This document shows positions 25,232 to 33,510 of a stretch of DNA of 64,000 bases, one piece after another. This DNA is from Streptomyces xanthophaeus (lineage in GTDB: Bacteria > Actinomycetota > Actinomycetes > Streptomycetales > Streptomycetaceae). Below the pieces are notes generated by a model. It was not told the DNA's origin, ran no database searches, and saw only the letters and a program-made list of their open reading frames with translations. Position numbers and translations under genes: made by a program. Each line of letters starts with the position of its first letter. Position 1 is the first letter of the stretch. The DNA is taken from assembly GCF_000725805.1 (NCBI RefSeq), contig NZ_JOFT01000009.1:189486-253485 (forward strand), given 5' to 3'.

Positions 25232-26567
25232 CCTTGAGCCCGTGAACGAGCAGAGCACAGTCCCCGAGCAGACCCCCGCGAGCCGGGGCAGGGTGCTGCG
25301 GGCCACGGCGCGGGAGCTGCTCACCCTGCGGCGCGATCCCCTGCCCCGGATGTCCCGGCCGCGCTGGCTGGCCCGGCTGCCGCACGTCCTCGTCGCCTAC
25401 GCCGCCGCATTCATCGGCTTCCTCTATGCGGAACAGCTCGCCGACCACTACCACGTCGACGGTTCGGTCATCTGGGTCCCGGCCGCGCTGTCGGGGGTCT
25501 CCATCGCGCTCGCGATGTTCCGCCCGGTCCCCGCGTGGTGGCTGGGACTGCTCGCCGCGGGCCTCGGCGCCTGGACGATGCACGAGCACGTCGGCCACGG
25601 GCAGACCTGGCCCTGGACCCCCGGCGGGATCTTCGGCCTCGGCATCGTGATCCTGCTGGTGGCCCTGCGGGTACCGCCCAGGGTCACCGTCGCGGTCGTC
25701 TCGGCCTCCCTGGTCCTCACCGGCCTGGCCGAGGCCCTGTGGAGCCCGGAGCTCAGCGCGAGCACCGTGCCCGCGGCCGCGCTCCTCTTCGGGTTCGCCG
25801 GACTGCTCGGCTACGCGCTGCGCGCGGTGCGGCTGACCCGCGGCGAGCTGGTCGAGCAGGAGACGCTCACCGAGGAGGAACGGGCCCGGCGCACCCTGCT
25901 GGAGGAGCGCAGCCGCATCGCGCGCGAGCTGCACGACGTGGTCGCGCACCACATGTCGGTGATCTCCATCCAGGCGCAGGTCGCCCCGCACCTGGTGGAG
26001 AACCCGTCGCAGGAGCTCAAGGAGAACCTGGCGGGCATCCGGGAGAACGCGCTGGAGGCCCTCACGGAGCTGCGGCGGGTGCTGGGCGTGCTGCGCTCCG
26101 AACAGCCGGACGAACCCGGGGCCCCGCAGCATCCGCAGCCGACCCTCGCCGAGCTGGACGGGCTCGTGGACAACGTCCGGGGCGCCGGACTGGCGGTCAC
26201 CACCGAGATCGCGGGCATCCGGCGGGCGCTGACGCCGGGGGTGGAGCTCACCGCGTACCGGATCGTGCAGGAGGCCCTGAGCAACTGCCTGCGCCACGCC
26301 CCCGGTTCGCAGGTGGAGGTCGGTATCGCGTACGGCCCGCGGGAGCTGCACCTGTGCATCGCCAACTCCGCTCCGACCCGGGCGGCGCCGCCCTCCCCGG
26401 GCGCCGGGCACGGGCTGTTGGGGATGCGGGAGCGGGCGGGCATGCTGGGGGGCGAGCTGAGCGCCGGCCCGTGCCCCGACGGGGGTTATGAGGTGACGGC
26501 CGTTCTCCCGATGGACCCGCCGGTCCGGGCGGCCAGCTCCCCGCACGAGACGAAGAGGGAACGATGA
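25224..26567 (+). CDS. sensor histidine kinase, HisKA_3 type (first of two paralogues)
   Basis: The GTG start overlaps the acyltransferase stop. The 447-residue protein has several membrane helices (about 53-205) with an outside loop reading GQTWPWTPGG. The dimerisation domain carries the phospho-acceptor His237 in RIARELHDVVAHHMSVISIQ. The ATP-binding domain shows AYRIVQEALSNCLRHAPG and GHGLLGMRERAGMLGG. It autophosphorylates and passes the phosphate to the NarL-type regulator whose start overlaps its stop by ATGA. The signal is unknown, but co-transcription with a membrane acyltransferase suggests an envelope signal. Confidence 0.9.
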   Translation: MSSLEPVNEQSTVPEQTPASRGRVLRATARELLTLRRDPLPRMSRPRWLARLPHVLVAYAAAFIGFLYAEQLADHYHVDGSVIWVPAALSGVSIALAMFRPVPAWWLGLLAAGLGAWTMHEHVGHGQTWPWTPGGIFGLGIVILLVALRVPPRVTVAVVSASLVLTGLAEALWSPELSASTVPAAALLFGFAGLLGYALRAVRLTRGELVEQETLTEEERARRTLLEERSRIARELHDVVAHHMSVISIQAQVAPHLVENPSQELKENLAGIRENALEALTELRRVLGVLRSEQPDEPGAPQHPQPTLAELDGLVDNVRGAGLAVTTEIAGIRRALTPGVELTAYRIVQEALSNCLRHAPGSQVEVGIAYGPRELHLCIANSAPTRAAPPSPGAGHGLLGMRERAGMLGGELSAGPCPDGGYEVTAVLPMDPPVRAASSPHETKRER

Positions 26568-27235
26568 GCACCCCGATCAAGGTGATGATCGCCGACGACC
26601 AGATGATGGTCCGGCAGGGCTTCAGCGTGTTGCTGAACGCCCAGCCCGACATCGAGGTGGTCGGCCAGGCCGTGGACGGGGCGGACGCCGTCGCCAAGGT
26701 GGGCGAGCTGGCACCGGACGTGGTCCTGATGGACATCCGCATGCCGGGGATGGGCGGCATCGAGGCCACCTCCGTCATCACCGCCGTGCCCGGCGCCGCC
26801 GTGAAGGTGCTGGTGCTGACCACCTTCGACCTGGACGAGTACGTGTACGAGGCGCTGCGCGCCGGGGCCTCCGGCTTCCTGCTCAAGGACGCGTCGGCCG
26901 ATCAGCTCGCGGAGGCGGTGCGGGTGGTGGCGGCCGGGGAGGCGCTGCTCTCGCCGAACATCACGAAGCGGCTGATCACCGAGTTCTCGCGGATGGGCGC
27001 GCCGCGCGCGCCGTCGCGGGCGCGGATCGAGGAGCTCACCGAGCGGGAGACCGAGGTGCTGTCGCTGATCGCGCAGGGCCTGTCGAATGCGGAGATCGCC
27101 CGGCATCTGACGGTGGCGGAGCAGACGGTCAAGACGCATGTGGGGCGGATCCTGGTGAAGCTGGGCCTGCGGGACCGCACCCAGGCCGCGGTGTTCGCGT
27201 ACGAGACCGGGCTGGTACGCCCGACGGGCTACTGA
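26564..27235 (+). CDS. NarL/FixJ-type response regulator (first of two paralogues)
   Basis: The 223-residue protein overlaps its kinase gene by ATGA. The receiver domain has the acidic pair DDQ near residue 11, phospho-acceptor Asp57 in VVLMDIRMPG, the switch Thr in LVLTTFD and Lys in FLLKDA. The LuxR-type helix-turn-helix is ELTERETEVLSLIAQGLSNA then VAEQTVKTHVGRILVKLGLR. It should bind DNA as a dimer when phosphorylated. Its likely site includes the GGTAGTAC motif upstream of this operon and of the next pair. All key residues are intact. Confidence 0.92.
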   Translation: MSTPIKVMIADDQMMVRQGFSVLLNAQPDIEVVGQAVDGADAVAKVGELAPDVVLMDIRMPGMGGIEATSVITAVPGAAVKVLVLTTFDLDEYVYEALRAGASGFLLKDASADQLAEAVRVVAAGEALLSPNITKRLITEFSRMGAPRAPSRARIEELTERETEVLSLIAQGLSNAEIARHLTVAEQTVKTHVGRILVKLGLRDRTQAAVFAYETGLVRPTGY

Positions 27236-27244
27236 ACCCACCCG

Positions 27245-27252
27245 GGTAGTAC
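27245..27252 (+). promoter_or_regulatory. GGTAGTAC motif in the promoter of the second two-component pair
   Basis: GGTAGTAC followed by TTGAGGGGGAC lies 73 bases upstream of the second histidine kinase gene, in the 89-base gap after the first response regulator. The same 8-mer is in the first operon's promoter at 22726. A small GGGGAAATCCCC hairpin follows at about 27267-27278. Confidence 0.35.
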
Positions 27253-27324
27253 TTGAGGGGGACCCGGGGAAATCCCCATCAGCGGCGACGCGGGTGAGGG
27301 TGGCGGCGGCCTACGGTTCTGGGT

Positions 27325-28650
27325 ATGACCGAGACCACCACCGGGGGGACAGCCCGGGCACCCGAGCTCCGTATCGCCTCGGGCCTGCTCCAGGGCTTCC
27401 GCGAAGACCTGGTCACTGATGCCTTCGCCTACCGGCCGCTGCCGCCGCTCCGTCCCGAGGGGCGGTGGGTGCGCTGGCTTCCCCGGGGGCTGCGGCCCCA
27501 TGCCGGCCATCTCCCCCACGCCGTGGTGACCTTGCTGGCGGTGGTGACGGTAGTGGCCTCCACCGCGAACAGCGGGGGCGCCCCGGGGGGCATGACGCTG
27601 TTGGTGGGGCTCATAGCCGCGGCGCCCGTGCTGATGACCCTGGTGCGGCCTGCGGGGGCGTTCTGGACGGTGCTGGCCGTGACGCTGCCGCTGGCCATGG
27701 TCCAGGACACGGGCATGACCTGGCCGTGGACGCCGAGCACCTTCGTGGCGCATCTGGCGGTCGTGACCGTCGTCGCGATGCGGAGCAGGCCGCGGGTGGC
27801 CGCCTGGATGTGGGTGATCACCGTGGTGGCCGGTGCGGTCCTGCCGGAGCTGATCGGGCGGTCCTCCGAGGTCGGGCCGATGGCCTTCCTGACGGCCTTG
27901 GCCCTGCTTGCCGTCACGGTCCGCAACACGCGGCGGCAGGCGCGCGAGGAGGTCACGGCCCAGCTGGAGGTCACGGCCTTCGAGCGGGACAGGCGGACGC
28001 TGCTGGAGGAGCGGACGACGATCGCGCGGGAGCTGCACGACGTGGTGGCGCACCACATGTCGGTGGTCGCGATCCAGGCGGAAGCGGCGCCGTACCGGGT
28101 GAAGAACCCGCCGCCGGAGCTGGAGGCCGCGTTCGTCACCATCCGGGAGAACGCGGTGGCGGCGCTGACGGAGCTTCGGCGGGTGCTGGGCGTGGTGCGC
28201 TCCGCGGACTACGAGGCCCCCGATGCCCCGCAGCCGACGCTGGCCTCCCTGGACGGGCTGCTGGCCAATGTGCGCGAGGCCGGGCTGAGCGTGGACAAGA
28301 CGGTCACCGGAGCGGTGCGGGAGCTGCCGCAGGGCGTGGAGCTGTCGGCGTACCGGATCATCCAGGAGGCCCTGAGCAACACGCTGCGGCATGCGCCTGG
28401 CGCCGCGGCCCGGGTGGAGGTGTCCTATGTGCTCGGCGGCCTGGGGATACGCGTCGTCAACGAGGCGGCGACCGGGGACGTCCGGCCTTCGCCGGGGGCG
28501 GGGCACGGGATCACCGGGATGCGGGAGCGGGTGGCCATGCTGGAGGGTGAGATGACGGCCGGGCAGACGGCCGCGGGTGGGTACGAGGTGGCGGTGTTCA
28601 TACCGGTGTCGAGCCGTCCGGAACAGGCGTCGGGGGAGGAACCGGCATGA
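27325..28650 (+). CDS. sensor histidine kinase, HisKA_3 type (second paralogue)
   Basis: The 441-residue protein has the same plan as the kinase just upstream. Membrane helices run about 65-200 with an outside loop reading GMTWPWTPST, phospho-acceptor His238 lies in TIARELHDVVAHHMSVVAIQ, and ATP-binding motifs are AYRIIQEALSNTLRHAPG and GHGITGMRERVAMLEG. The shared TWPWTP loop and near-identical kinase core show a tandem duplication. It overlaps its regulator gene by ATGA. The ribosome-binding site at the ATG is weak. Confidence 0.9.
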   Translation: MTETTTGGTARAPELRIASGLLQGFREDLVTDAFAYRPLPPLRPEGRWVRWLPRGLRPHAGHLPHAVVTLLAVVTVVASTANSGGAPGGMTLLVGLIAAAPVLMTLVRPAGAFWTVLAVTLPLAMVQDTGMTWPWTPSTFVAHLAVVTVVAMRSRPRVAAWMWVITVVAGAVLPELIGRSSEVGPMAFLTALALLAVTVRNTRRQAREEVTAQLEVTAFERDRRTLLEERTTIARELHDVVAHHMSVVAIQAEAAPYRVKNPPPELEAAFVTIRENAVAALTELRRVLGVVRSADYEAPDAPQPTLASLDGLLANVREAGLSVDKTVTGAVRELPQGVELSAYRIIQEALSNTLRHAPGAAARVEVSYVLGGLGIRVVNEAATGDVRPSPGAGHGITGMRERVAMLEGEMTAGQTAAGGYEVAVFIPVSSRPEQASGEEPA

Positions 28651-29306
28651 CGATCAGAGTGCTGATCGTCGACGACCAGATGATGGTCCGGGAGGGCTTC
28701 TCCGTCCTGTTGAACGCCATGGACGGCATCGAGGTGGTCGGCGAGGCGGTGGACGGCCGGCAGGCCATCGCCCAGGTGGCGGCCCTGCGGCCGGACGTGG
28801 TGCTGATGGACATCCGGATGCCGGAGATGAACGGGCTGGAGGCGACCCGGGAGATCGTGGCCGCGGACACGGACGCGAAGGTGCTGGTCCTGACGACCTT
28901 CGACCTCGATGAGTACGTGTACCAGGCGCTGCGGGCCGGTGCCTCCGGGTTCCTGCTCAAGGACGCTTCGGCCCGTCAGCTCGCCGACGGGGTGCGGGTG
29001 GTGGCGGCCGGGGAGGCCCTGCTGGCGCCGTCGGTGACGAAGCGGCTGATCGTGGAGTTCTCCAAGCTCGCCGAGACCCCGCGCCCGGCCGATCCGGTGG
29101 AGGTGGGTGAGCTGACGGAGCGGGAGACGGAGGTGCTGGTGCTGATCGCGCAGGGGCTGTCCAATGCGGAGATAGCCGACCGGCTGATCGTCGCGGAGTC
29201 CACGATCAAGACCCATGTGAGCCGGATCCTGGTGAAGCTGGGCCTGCGGGACCGCACCCAGGCCGCGGTGTTCGCCTACGAGACCCGGCTGGTGACCCCG
29301 GCCTGA
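28647..29306 (+). CDS. NarL/FixJ-type response regulator (second paralogue)
   Basis: The 219-residue protein overlaps its kinase gene by ATGA. Key receiver residues are the DD pair at 9-10, Asp55 in VVLMDIRMPE, Thr in LVLTTFD and Lys in FLLKDA. The helix-turn-helix reads ELTERETEVLVLIAQGLSNA and VAESTIKTHVSRILVKLGLR. The recognition helix differs from the first paralogue at a few positions (AESTIKTHVS against AEQTVKTHVG). DNA targets may therefore overlap but not be identical. Cross-talk between the two systems is plausible and untested. Confidence 0.92.
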   Translation: MTIRVLIVDDQMMVREGFSVLLNAMDGIEVVGEAVDGRQAIAQVAALRPDVVLMDIRMPEMNGLEATREIVAADTDAKVLVLTTFDLDEYVYQALRAGASGFLLKDASARQLADGVRVVAAGEALLAPSVTKRLIVEFSKLAETPRPADPVEVGELTERETEVLVLIAQGLSNAEIADRLIVAESTIKTHVSRILVKLGLRDRTQAAVFAYETRLVTPA

Positions 29307-29366
29307 GTCGCGGCGCCCGGCGCCGCGATCCGGTGGACCTTCCCATCCCAGCACTAGAGTGCCGGG

Positions 29367-30584
29367 ATGGGCTTTGATCCGTGGGATGCCGCGTTCGTCG
29401 CCGATCCGTACCCGGCGTACGGGGAGTTGCGGGAGCAGGGGCGGGCCGTGTGGTGCGAGGCCACCGGGCAGTGGCTCGTGCCGCACTACGCCGATGTGAG
29501 TGCGCTGTTGCGGGACCGGCGGCTGGGGCGTACCTACCTGCACCGCTTCTCGCACGAGGAATTCGGCCGTGAGGCCCCGCCCGCGGAGCACGAGCCCTTC
29601 CATGTGCTCAACGGCAACGGCCTGTTGGACCTGGAGGATCCCGCGCACGCGCGGGTGCGGCGGCTGGTGGCGAAGGCCTTCACGCCCCGGACGGTGGAGC
29701 GGCTGGTACCGGCCGTGGAGCGGCTGGCCCGCCGGCTGGTCGGCCAACTGCTCGCGGACGGCGGCGGGGACCTGCAGAGCGTGGTCGCCGAGCCGCTGCC
29801 GGTGGCCGTGATCGCGGAGCTGCTCGGGGTGCCGGAGGCGGACCGGGAGCTGCTGCGGCCCTGGTCGGCCGATATCTGCGGGATGTTCGAGCTCCGGCCG
29901 GACGAGGACACGGCGCGCCGGGCGGTGCGGGCGAGCACCGAGTTCAGCGCCTATCTGCGCGCCCTGATCACCGAGCGGCGTACCCGCCCCGGGGAGGACC
30001 TGATCTCGGCGCTGATCGCCGCCCACGACGAGGAGGGCCGCCTCAGCGAGCAGGAGATGATCTCCACGTGTGTCCTCCTGCTGAACGCCGGACACGAGGC
30101 CACGGTCAACACGACCGTCAACGGATGGTGGGCGCTGTTCCGCAATCCCGGGGAGCTCGCGGCCCTGCGCGCGGACCCCGGATCGCGGAATCCCGAAAAG
30201 TTGTCCACAGCTGTGGATGAACTCATGCGGTACGACACACCGCTCCAGATGTTCGAGCGGTGGGTGCTCGACGAGATCCGGATCGGGGACACGGTGATCC
30301 CCCGCGGCGCAGAAATCGCACTGCTGTTCGGTTCTGCGAACCGTGATCCCGCCCGCTTCACGGACCCCGACACGCTGGACCTCGGGCGGACCGACAATCC
30401 GCACCTGAGCTTCGGTGCCGGCATCCACTACTGCCTGGGGGCTCCCCTGGCGCGGCGGGAGCTCGAAGCCTCCTTCGGAGCGCTGCTGGCGGACGGGATC
30501 CCGCCCCTGCGGCTCGTCGAGGAACCCCGGTGGCGGGACGGGTACGTCATCCGCGGCCTGGAACAGCTGCTGGTGGAGTTCTAG
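29367..30584 (+). CDS. cytochrome P450 (CYP107-like)
   Basis: The 405-residue protein has all P450 landmarks: I-helix LLLNAGHEATVN, the ExxR motif in AVDELMRYDTPLQMFERWVL, and the heme-binding loop LSFGAGIHYCLGAPLARREL with the Cys ligand. In the I-helix the usual Thr after the acid is Ala245, as in CYP107A1 (EryF), where substrate and water replace it in oxygen activation. No redox partner gene is adjacent. It could modify a small lipophilic compound; the substrate is unknown. The stop shares bases with the stop of the opposing gene (CTAG). A DnaA-box pair is embedded in its coding sequence. Confidence 0.92.
   Translation: MGFDPWDAAFVADPYPAYGELREQGRAVWCEATGQWLVPHYADVSALLRDRRLGRTYLHRFSHEEFGREAPPAEHEPFHVLNGNGLLDLEDPAHARVRRLVAKAFTPRTVERLVPAVERLARRLVGQLLADGGGDLQSVVAEPLPVAVIAELLGVPEADRELLRPWSADICGMFELRPDEDTARRAVRASTEFSAYLRALITERRTRPGEDLISALIAAHDEEGRLSEQEMISTCVLLLNAGHEATVNTTVNGWWALFRNPGELAALRADPGSRNPEKLSTAVDELMRYDTPLQMFERWVLDEIRIGDTVIPRGAEIALLFGSANRDPARFTDPDTLDLGRTDNPHLSFGAGIHYCLGAPLARRELEASFGALLADGIPPLRLVEEPRWRDGYVIRGLEQLLVEF
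30201..30219. other. DnaA-box pair embedded in the P450 coding sequence
   Basis: TTGTCCACA at 30201-30209 equals the preferred Streptomyces DnaA box. Two bases later, TGTGGATGA (30211-30219) reads TCATCCACA on the other strand, a variant box. Together they contain the perfect 14-bp palindrome TCCACAGCTGTGGA (30204-30217). The codons used here (TTG, ACA, GCT, GAT, GAA) are disfavoured in this genome, suggesting selection on the DNA rather than the protein. Confidence 0.55.
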
Positions 30585-31144
30585 GAAAGGCTCCGCGCCT
30601 GCTCGGCCCGGCTCCGCCGCAGGGCCTGACCGCGCAAGGGCCGGGCGAGGCCGAGGCGGCCGGCCGCCGGCGCCCACAGGACGGCCCCCGTCGCCGGGTC
30701 CCCGGCCAGCGCGATCTCGACGACACCCGCCCGGAGCTCCGCCGGGGCCCCGGGCGGCCACGGACGCCTCGGCAGCGCCCTGCGCCCCAGCGGCCCGAGC
30801 GTCAGCTCGGGCCCGCCGTCCAGGACCAGCACCGGCGCAAGCGCCCCGCGGCGCACCACCTCGGCCTCGTACGCGGTCCAGTGCACCGCCGGGTCCCGCA
30901 GGGCGCGCCGCACCCGCCGGACCGCGTACAGCTCCCGCACCCCGAGCACCACCGGGCTCAGCAGCACGACCAGCAGGACGGGCCGGGTGAGCACGGCCGC
31001 GACCACCGCCGGCCAGCAGAACACCGGCAGCAGGCACAGCAGCAGCCCGTCGCGCCGCCAGTCCCCGAGCGCGCCGCTCAGGAGGTCCCCGCCCGGCCCC
31101 GGGCGGGGCGCACCGGCGCCGGGGACCGCGCCGCCGCGGCTCAC
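30581..31144 (-). CDS. membrane-associated hypothetical protein (187 aa)
   Basis: The GTG at 31144-31142 overlaps the stop of the lipid-kinase-like gene (GTGA), supporting this start over longer frames. The protein has two hydrophobic segments (about 26-46 and 48-62, LLLCLLPVFCWPAVVAAVLT and PVLLVVLLSPVVLGVRELY). A cytoplasmic domain with RRALRDPAVHWTAYEAEVVR and PVLVLDGGPELTLGPLGRRA follows. No family is recognised. Coupling to a DAGK-like gene suggests a membrane or lipid role. Its TAG stop overlaps the P450 TAG on the other strand, so the two transcripts collide. Confidence 0.65.
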   Translation of the reverse strand: MSRGGAVPGAGAPRPGPGGDLLSGALGDWRRDGLLLCLLPVFCWPAVVAAVLTRPVLLVVLLSPVVLGVRELYAVRRVRRALRDPAVHWTAYEAEVVRRGALAPVLVLDGGPELTLGPLGRRALPRRPWPPGAPAELRAGVVEIALAGDPATGAVLWAPAAGRLGLARPLRGQALRRSRAEQARSLS

Positions 31145-31998
31145 CGCGGCAGCGTGAGCGTCCACGCCTGCGGGCGCAGGGTCCACGTCCGCCGCCGGAC
31201 CGGACCCGCCGTCGCCGTGTCGGCGCGGTAGCGGAAGTCCGCCCCCGACACCGTCACCGTCTTCGCCCGCGCGGTCACCGCCCCGCCGGCCGCGCCGCCC
31301 GTACGGACGACCACCTCGGCGAGCCCGCCGTCGTCCCGCGTGCGCACCGAGACGTCCGCGACCGGCCGGTCCACGTCCGCCAGCACCACCCCGTCGGCCT
31401 CCACGCGCAGCCGGTACTGGCCCGCGCCGCCCGTCCCGGCGGGCCGCGCCAGCGTCCGGACCAGAGAACGGTAGGCACTCCACACGGACGGCCGCAGGAT
31501 TCCCGAGGCTTCCGGAGGCCGCCCGCCGCCGCGCACCGGAGGGATCCGCAGCGCCCCCAGCACGACCCCGTCGCTGTCGTCCACCAACAGGTCGCACATG
31601 CGCACCGAGCCGTCGAGCGCCGCCCGCGCGGCCGCGACCGCCGACAGCGGCACGCCCAGCGTCCGGGCCAGCCCCAGCGAGCCCGCGGGACCCACCGGGA
31701 CCAGTGACAACGCGCCCTCGCCCAGCCCGCGCTCCCGGTGCAGCAGCCCCACGGTGCGCACCAGAGCGCGGTCGTCACCGACGACCACGAGCCTGCGATG
31801 GCCCCGGCGGGCAAGAGCCCGCGCAAATTCCTCCTGCGAATCCGGAAGGCAGATTTTCGCTTCTGCTCCCGCTGACAACACATCCTTCGCGATCCGCACG
31901 GACTCGCCGTCAAGACGGCGGGCGACCGGGTCGACGAGCACGAGAAGGCCGCCTACCGGCGCGCCCGCATGGCTCATGGTGGGCTCTGGAGCCGACAC
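31141..31998 (-). CDS. diacylglycerol-kinase-like (DAGK) protein with altered nucleotide-binding loops
   Basis: A GTG with AGGAAGG six bases upstream gives 285 residues starting MSAPEPTMSHAG. The fold matches DAGK/sphingosine-kinase-type lipid kinases: LLVLVDPVARR at the start, RRLVVVGDDRALVRTVGLLH, and LSLVPVGPAGSLGLARTLGV. In active family members these last two positions read GGDGT and GTGND. Here they are GDDRA and GPAGS, so nucleotide binding is doubtful. The C-terminal half is a beta-rich domain as in the family. It may be a non-catalytic relative. It diverges from purA and is coupled to the 187-residue membrane protein. Confidence 0.7.
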   Translation of the reverse strand: MSAPEPTMSHAGAPVGGLLVLVDPVARRLDGESVRIAKDVLSAGAEAKICLPDSQEEFARALARRGHRRLVVVGDDRALVRTVGLLHRERGLGEGALSLVPVGPAGSLGLARTLGVPLSAVAAARAALDGSVRMCDLLVDDSDGVVLGALRIPPVRGGGRPPEASGILRPSVWSAYRSLVRTLARPAGTGGAGQYRLRVEADGVVLADVDRPVADVSVRTRDDGGLAEVVVRTGGAAGGAVTARAKTVTVSGADFRYRADTATAGPVRRRTWTLRPQAWTLTLPR

Positions 31999-32032
31999 CT
32001 CGGTCCTTCCTCGGGTAGCATCTTTGTGCAAG

Positions 32033-32060
32033 AGGCCCTTGCGCTATTGCGCCAGGGCCT
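32033..32060. promoter_or_regulatory. strong hairpin in the purA upstream region
   Basis: Arms AGGCCCT (32033-32039) and AGGGCCT (32054-32060) pair perfectly, and inside them GCGC pairs with GCGC around a TATT loop, with a single T/C mismatch between the two stems. It lies 102 bases before the purA start and 35 bases before the divergent lipid-kinase-like gene. No T-run follows. It could sit in the purA leader and act as an attenuator or stabilise the message, or insulate the divergent promoters. Confidence 0.5.
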
Positions 32061-32161
32061 TCGTCTATTCCGGGGTACCGGTCCGACGGCTCAGCCTGCG
32101 GTGTACATCGTCGTACGCCCCCTGACCTTGGACATGCCCCATCCGGAAGAGGTGTACGCCT

Positions 32162-33445
32162 GTGCCCGCTCTTGTGCTGCTCGGAGCTCAGTGGGGTGAC
32201 GAGGGCAAGGGAAAGGCCACCGACCTGCTCGGTGGATCCGTTGACTATGTGGTGCGCTACCAGGGCGGCAACAACGCCGGCCACACGGTCGTCGTAGGCG
32301 ACCAGAAGTACGCGCTGCACCTTCTCCCTTCCGGCATCCTCTCCCCCGGATGCACCCCGGTCATCGGTAACGGAGTCGTCGTCGACCCGGCCGTCCTGCT
32401 CTCCGAGCTGCGCGGTCTGAACGAGCGCGGCATCGACACCTCCAAGCTGCTCATCAGCGGCAACGCGCACCTGATCACGCCGTACAACGTGACCCTCGAC
32501 AAGGTCGGCGAGCGGTTCCTCGGCAAGCGCAAGATCGGTACGACCGGCCGCGGCATCGGCCCGACGTACGCGGACAAGATCAACCGCGTCGGCATCCGCG
32601 TCCAGGACCTGTACGACGAGTCGATCCTCACCCAGAAGGTCGAAGCGGCGCTGGAGGGCAAGAACCAGCTCCTCGCGAAGCTGTACAACCGCCGCGCGAT
32701 CGAGGCCGGCGCGATCGTCGAGGAGATGCTCCAGTACGCGGACCAGATCAAGGGCTACGTCGCCGACACCACCCTGATCCTGAACAACGCGCTGGACGAG
32801 GACAAGGTCGTGCTCTTCGAGGGCGGCCAGGGCACCCTGCTCGACGTCGACCACGGCACGTACCCCTTCGTCACCTCCTCGAACCCGACCGCGGGCGGCG
32901 CCTGCACCGGTACCGGTGTCGGCCCGACGAAGATCAGCCGCGTCATCGGCATCCTGAAGGCCTACACCACGCGCGTGGGTGCGGGTCCGTTCCCGACCGA
33001 GCTCTTCGACAAGGACGGCGAGGACCTGCGCCGCATCGGCGGCGAGCGCGGTGTGACCACCGGCCGTGACCGCCGCTGCGGCTGGTTCGACGCGCCGATC
33101 GCCCGCTACGCCACCCGCGTGAACGGCCTGACCGACTTCTTCCTCACCAAGCTGGACGTGCTGACCGGCTGGGAGGAGATCCCCGTCTGCGTCGCGTACG
33201 AGATCGACGGCAAGCGCGTCGAGGAGCTCCCCTACTCGCAGACCGACTTCCACCACGCGAAGCCGATCTACGAGAACCTCCCCGGCTGGTCCGAGGACAT
33301 CACCAAGGCCAAGACCTTCGCGGACCTCCCGAAGAACGCCCAGGCGTACGTCAAGGCCCTGGAGGAGATGTCGGGCGCCCCGATCTCCGCGATCGGCGTC
33401 GGCCCCGGCCGCACCGAGACGATCGAGATCAACTCGTTCCTCTAG
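32162..33445 (+). CDS. purA: adenylosuccinate synthetase
   Basis: The 427-residue protein starts with GTG after GGAAGAGG. It contains the GTP/IMP site [16 protein letters not shown] with the essential Asp and Lys, [61 protein letters not shown] and [16 protein letters not shown], all canonical. PurA joins aspartate to IMP using GTP in the first step from IMP to AMP. Length is standard and no residue is missing. The gene is convergent with a kinase gene across a strong bidirectional terminator. Confidence 0.97.
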   Translation: MPALVLLGAQWGDEGKGKATDLLGGSVDYVVRYQGGNNAGHTVVVGDQKYALHLLPSGILSPGCTPVIGNGVVVDPAVLLSELRGLNERGIDTSKLLISGNAHLITPYNVTLDKVGERFLGKRKIGTTGRGIGPTYADKINRVGIRVQDLYDESILTQKVEAALEGKNQLLAKLYNRRAIEAGAIVEEMLQYADQIKGYVADTTLILNNALDEDKVVLFEGGQGTLLDVDHGTYPFVTSSNPTAGGACTGTGVGPTKISRVIGILKAYTTRVGAGPFPTELFDKDGEDLRRIGGERGVTTGRDRRCGWFDAPIARYATRVNGLTDFFLTKLDVLTGWEEIPVCVAYEIDGKRVEELPYSQTDFHHAKPIYENLPGWSEDITKAKTFADLPKNAQAYVKALEEMSGAPISAIGVGPGRTETIEINSFL

Positions 33446-33461
33446 GAACCAGTGGCCCACA

Positions 33462-33496
33462 CCGGTGGGGCGGCGGTACGACCGCCGCCCCACCGG
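33462..33496. terminator. bidirectional terminator between purA and the kinase-lectin gene
   Basis: Two perfect 16-base arms (33462-33477 and 33481-33496) of CCGGTGGGGCGGCGGT type pair around a three-base ACG loop. The hairpin sits between two convergent stops, 17 bases after purA and 15 bases after the other gene. It lacks a U-tract, as is common in Streptomyces. Confidence 0.85.
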
Positions 33497-33510
33497 CATG
33501 TCCGGGCCCG

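Noticed and set aside
31999..32161. Purine riboswitch upstream of purA
   Set aside because: Only a single hairpin is seen; conserved junction sequences of the purine aptamer are not present.
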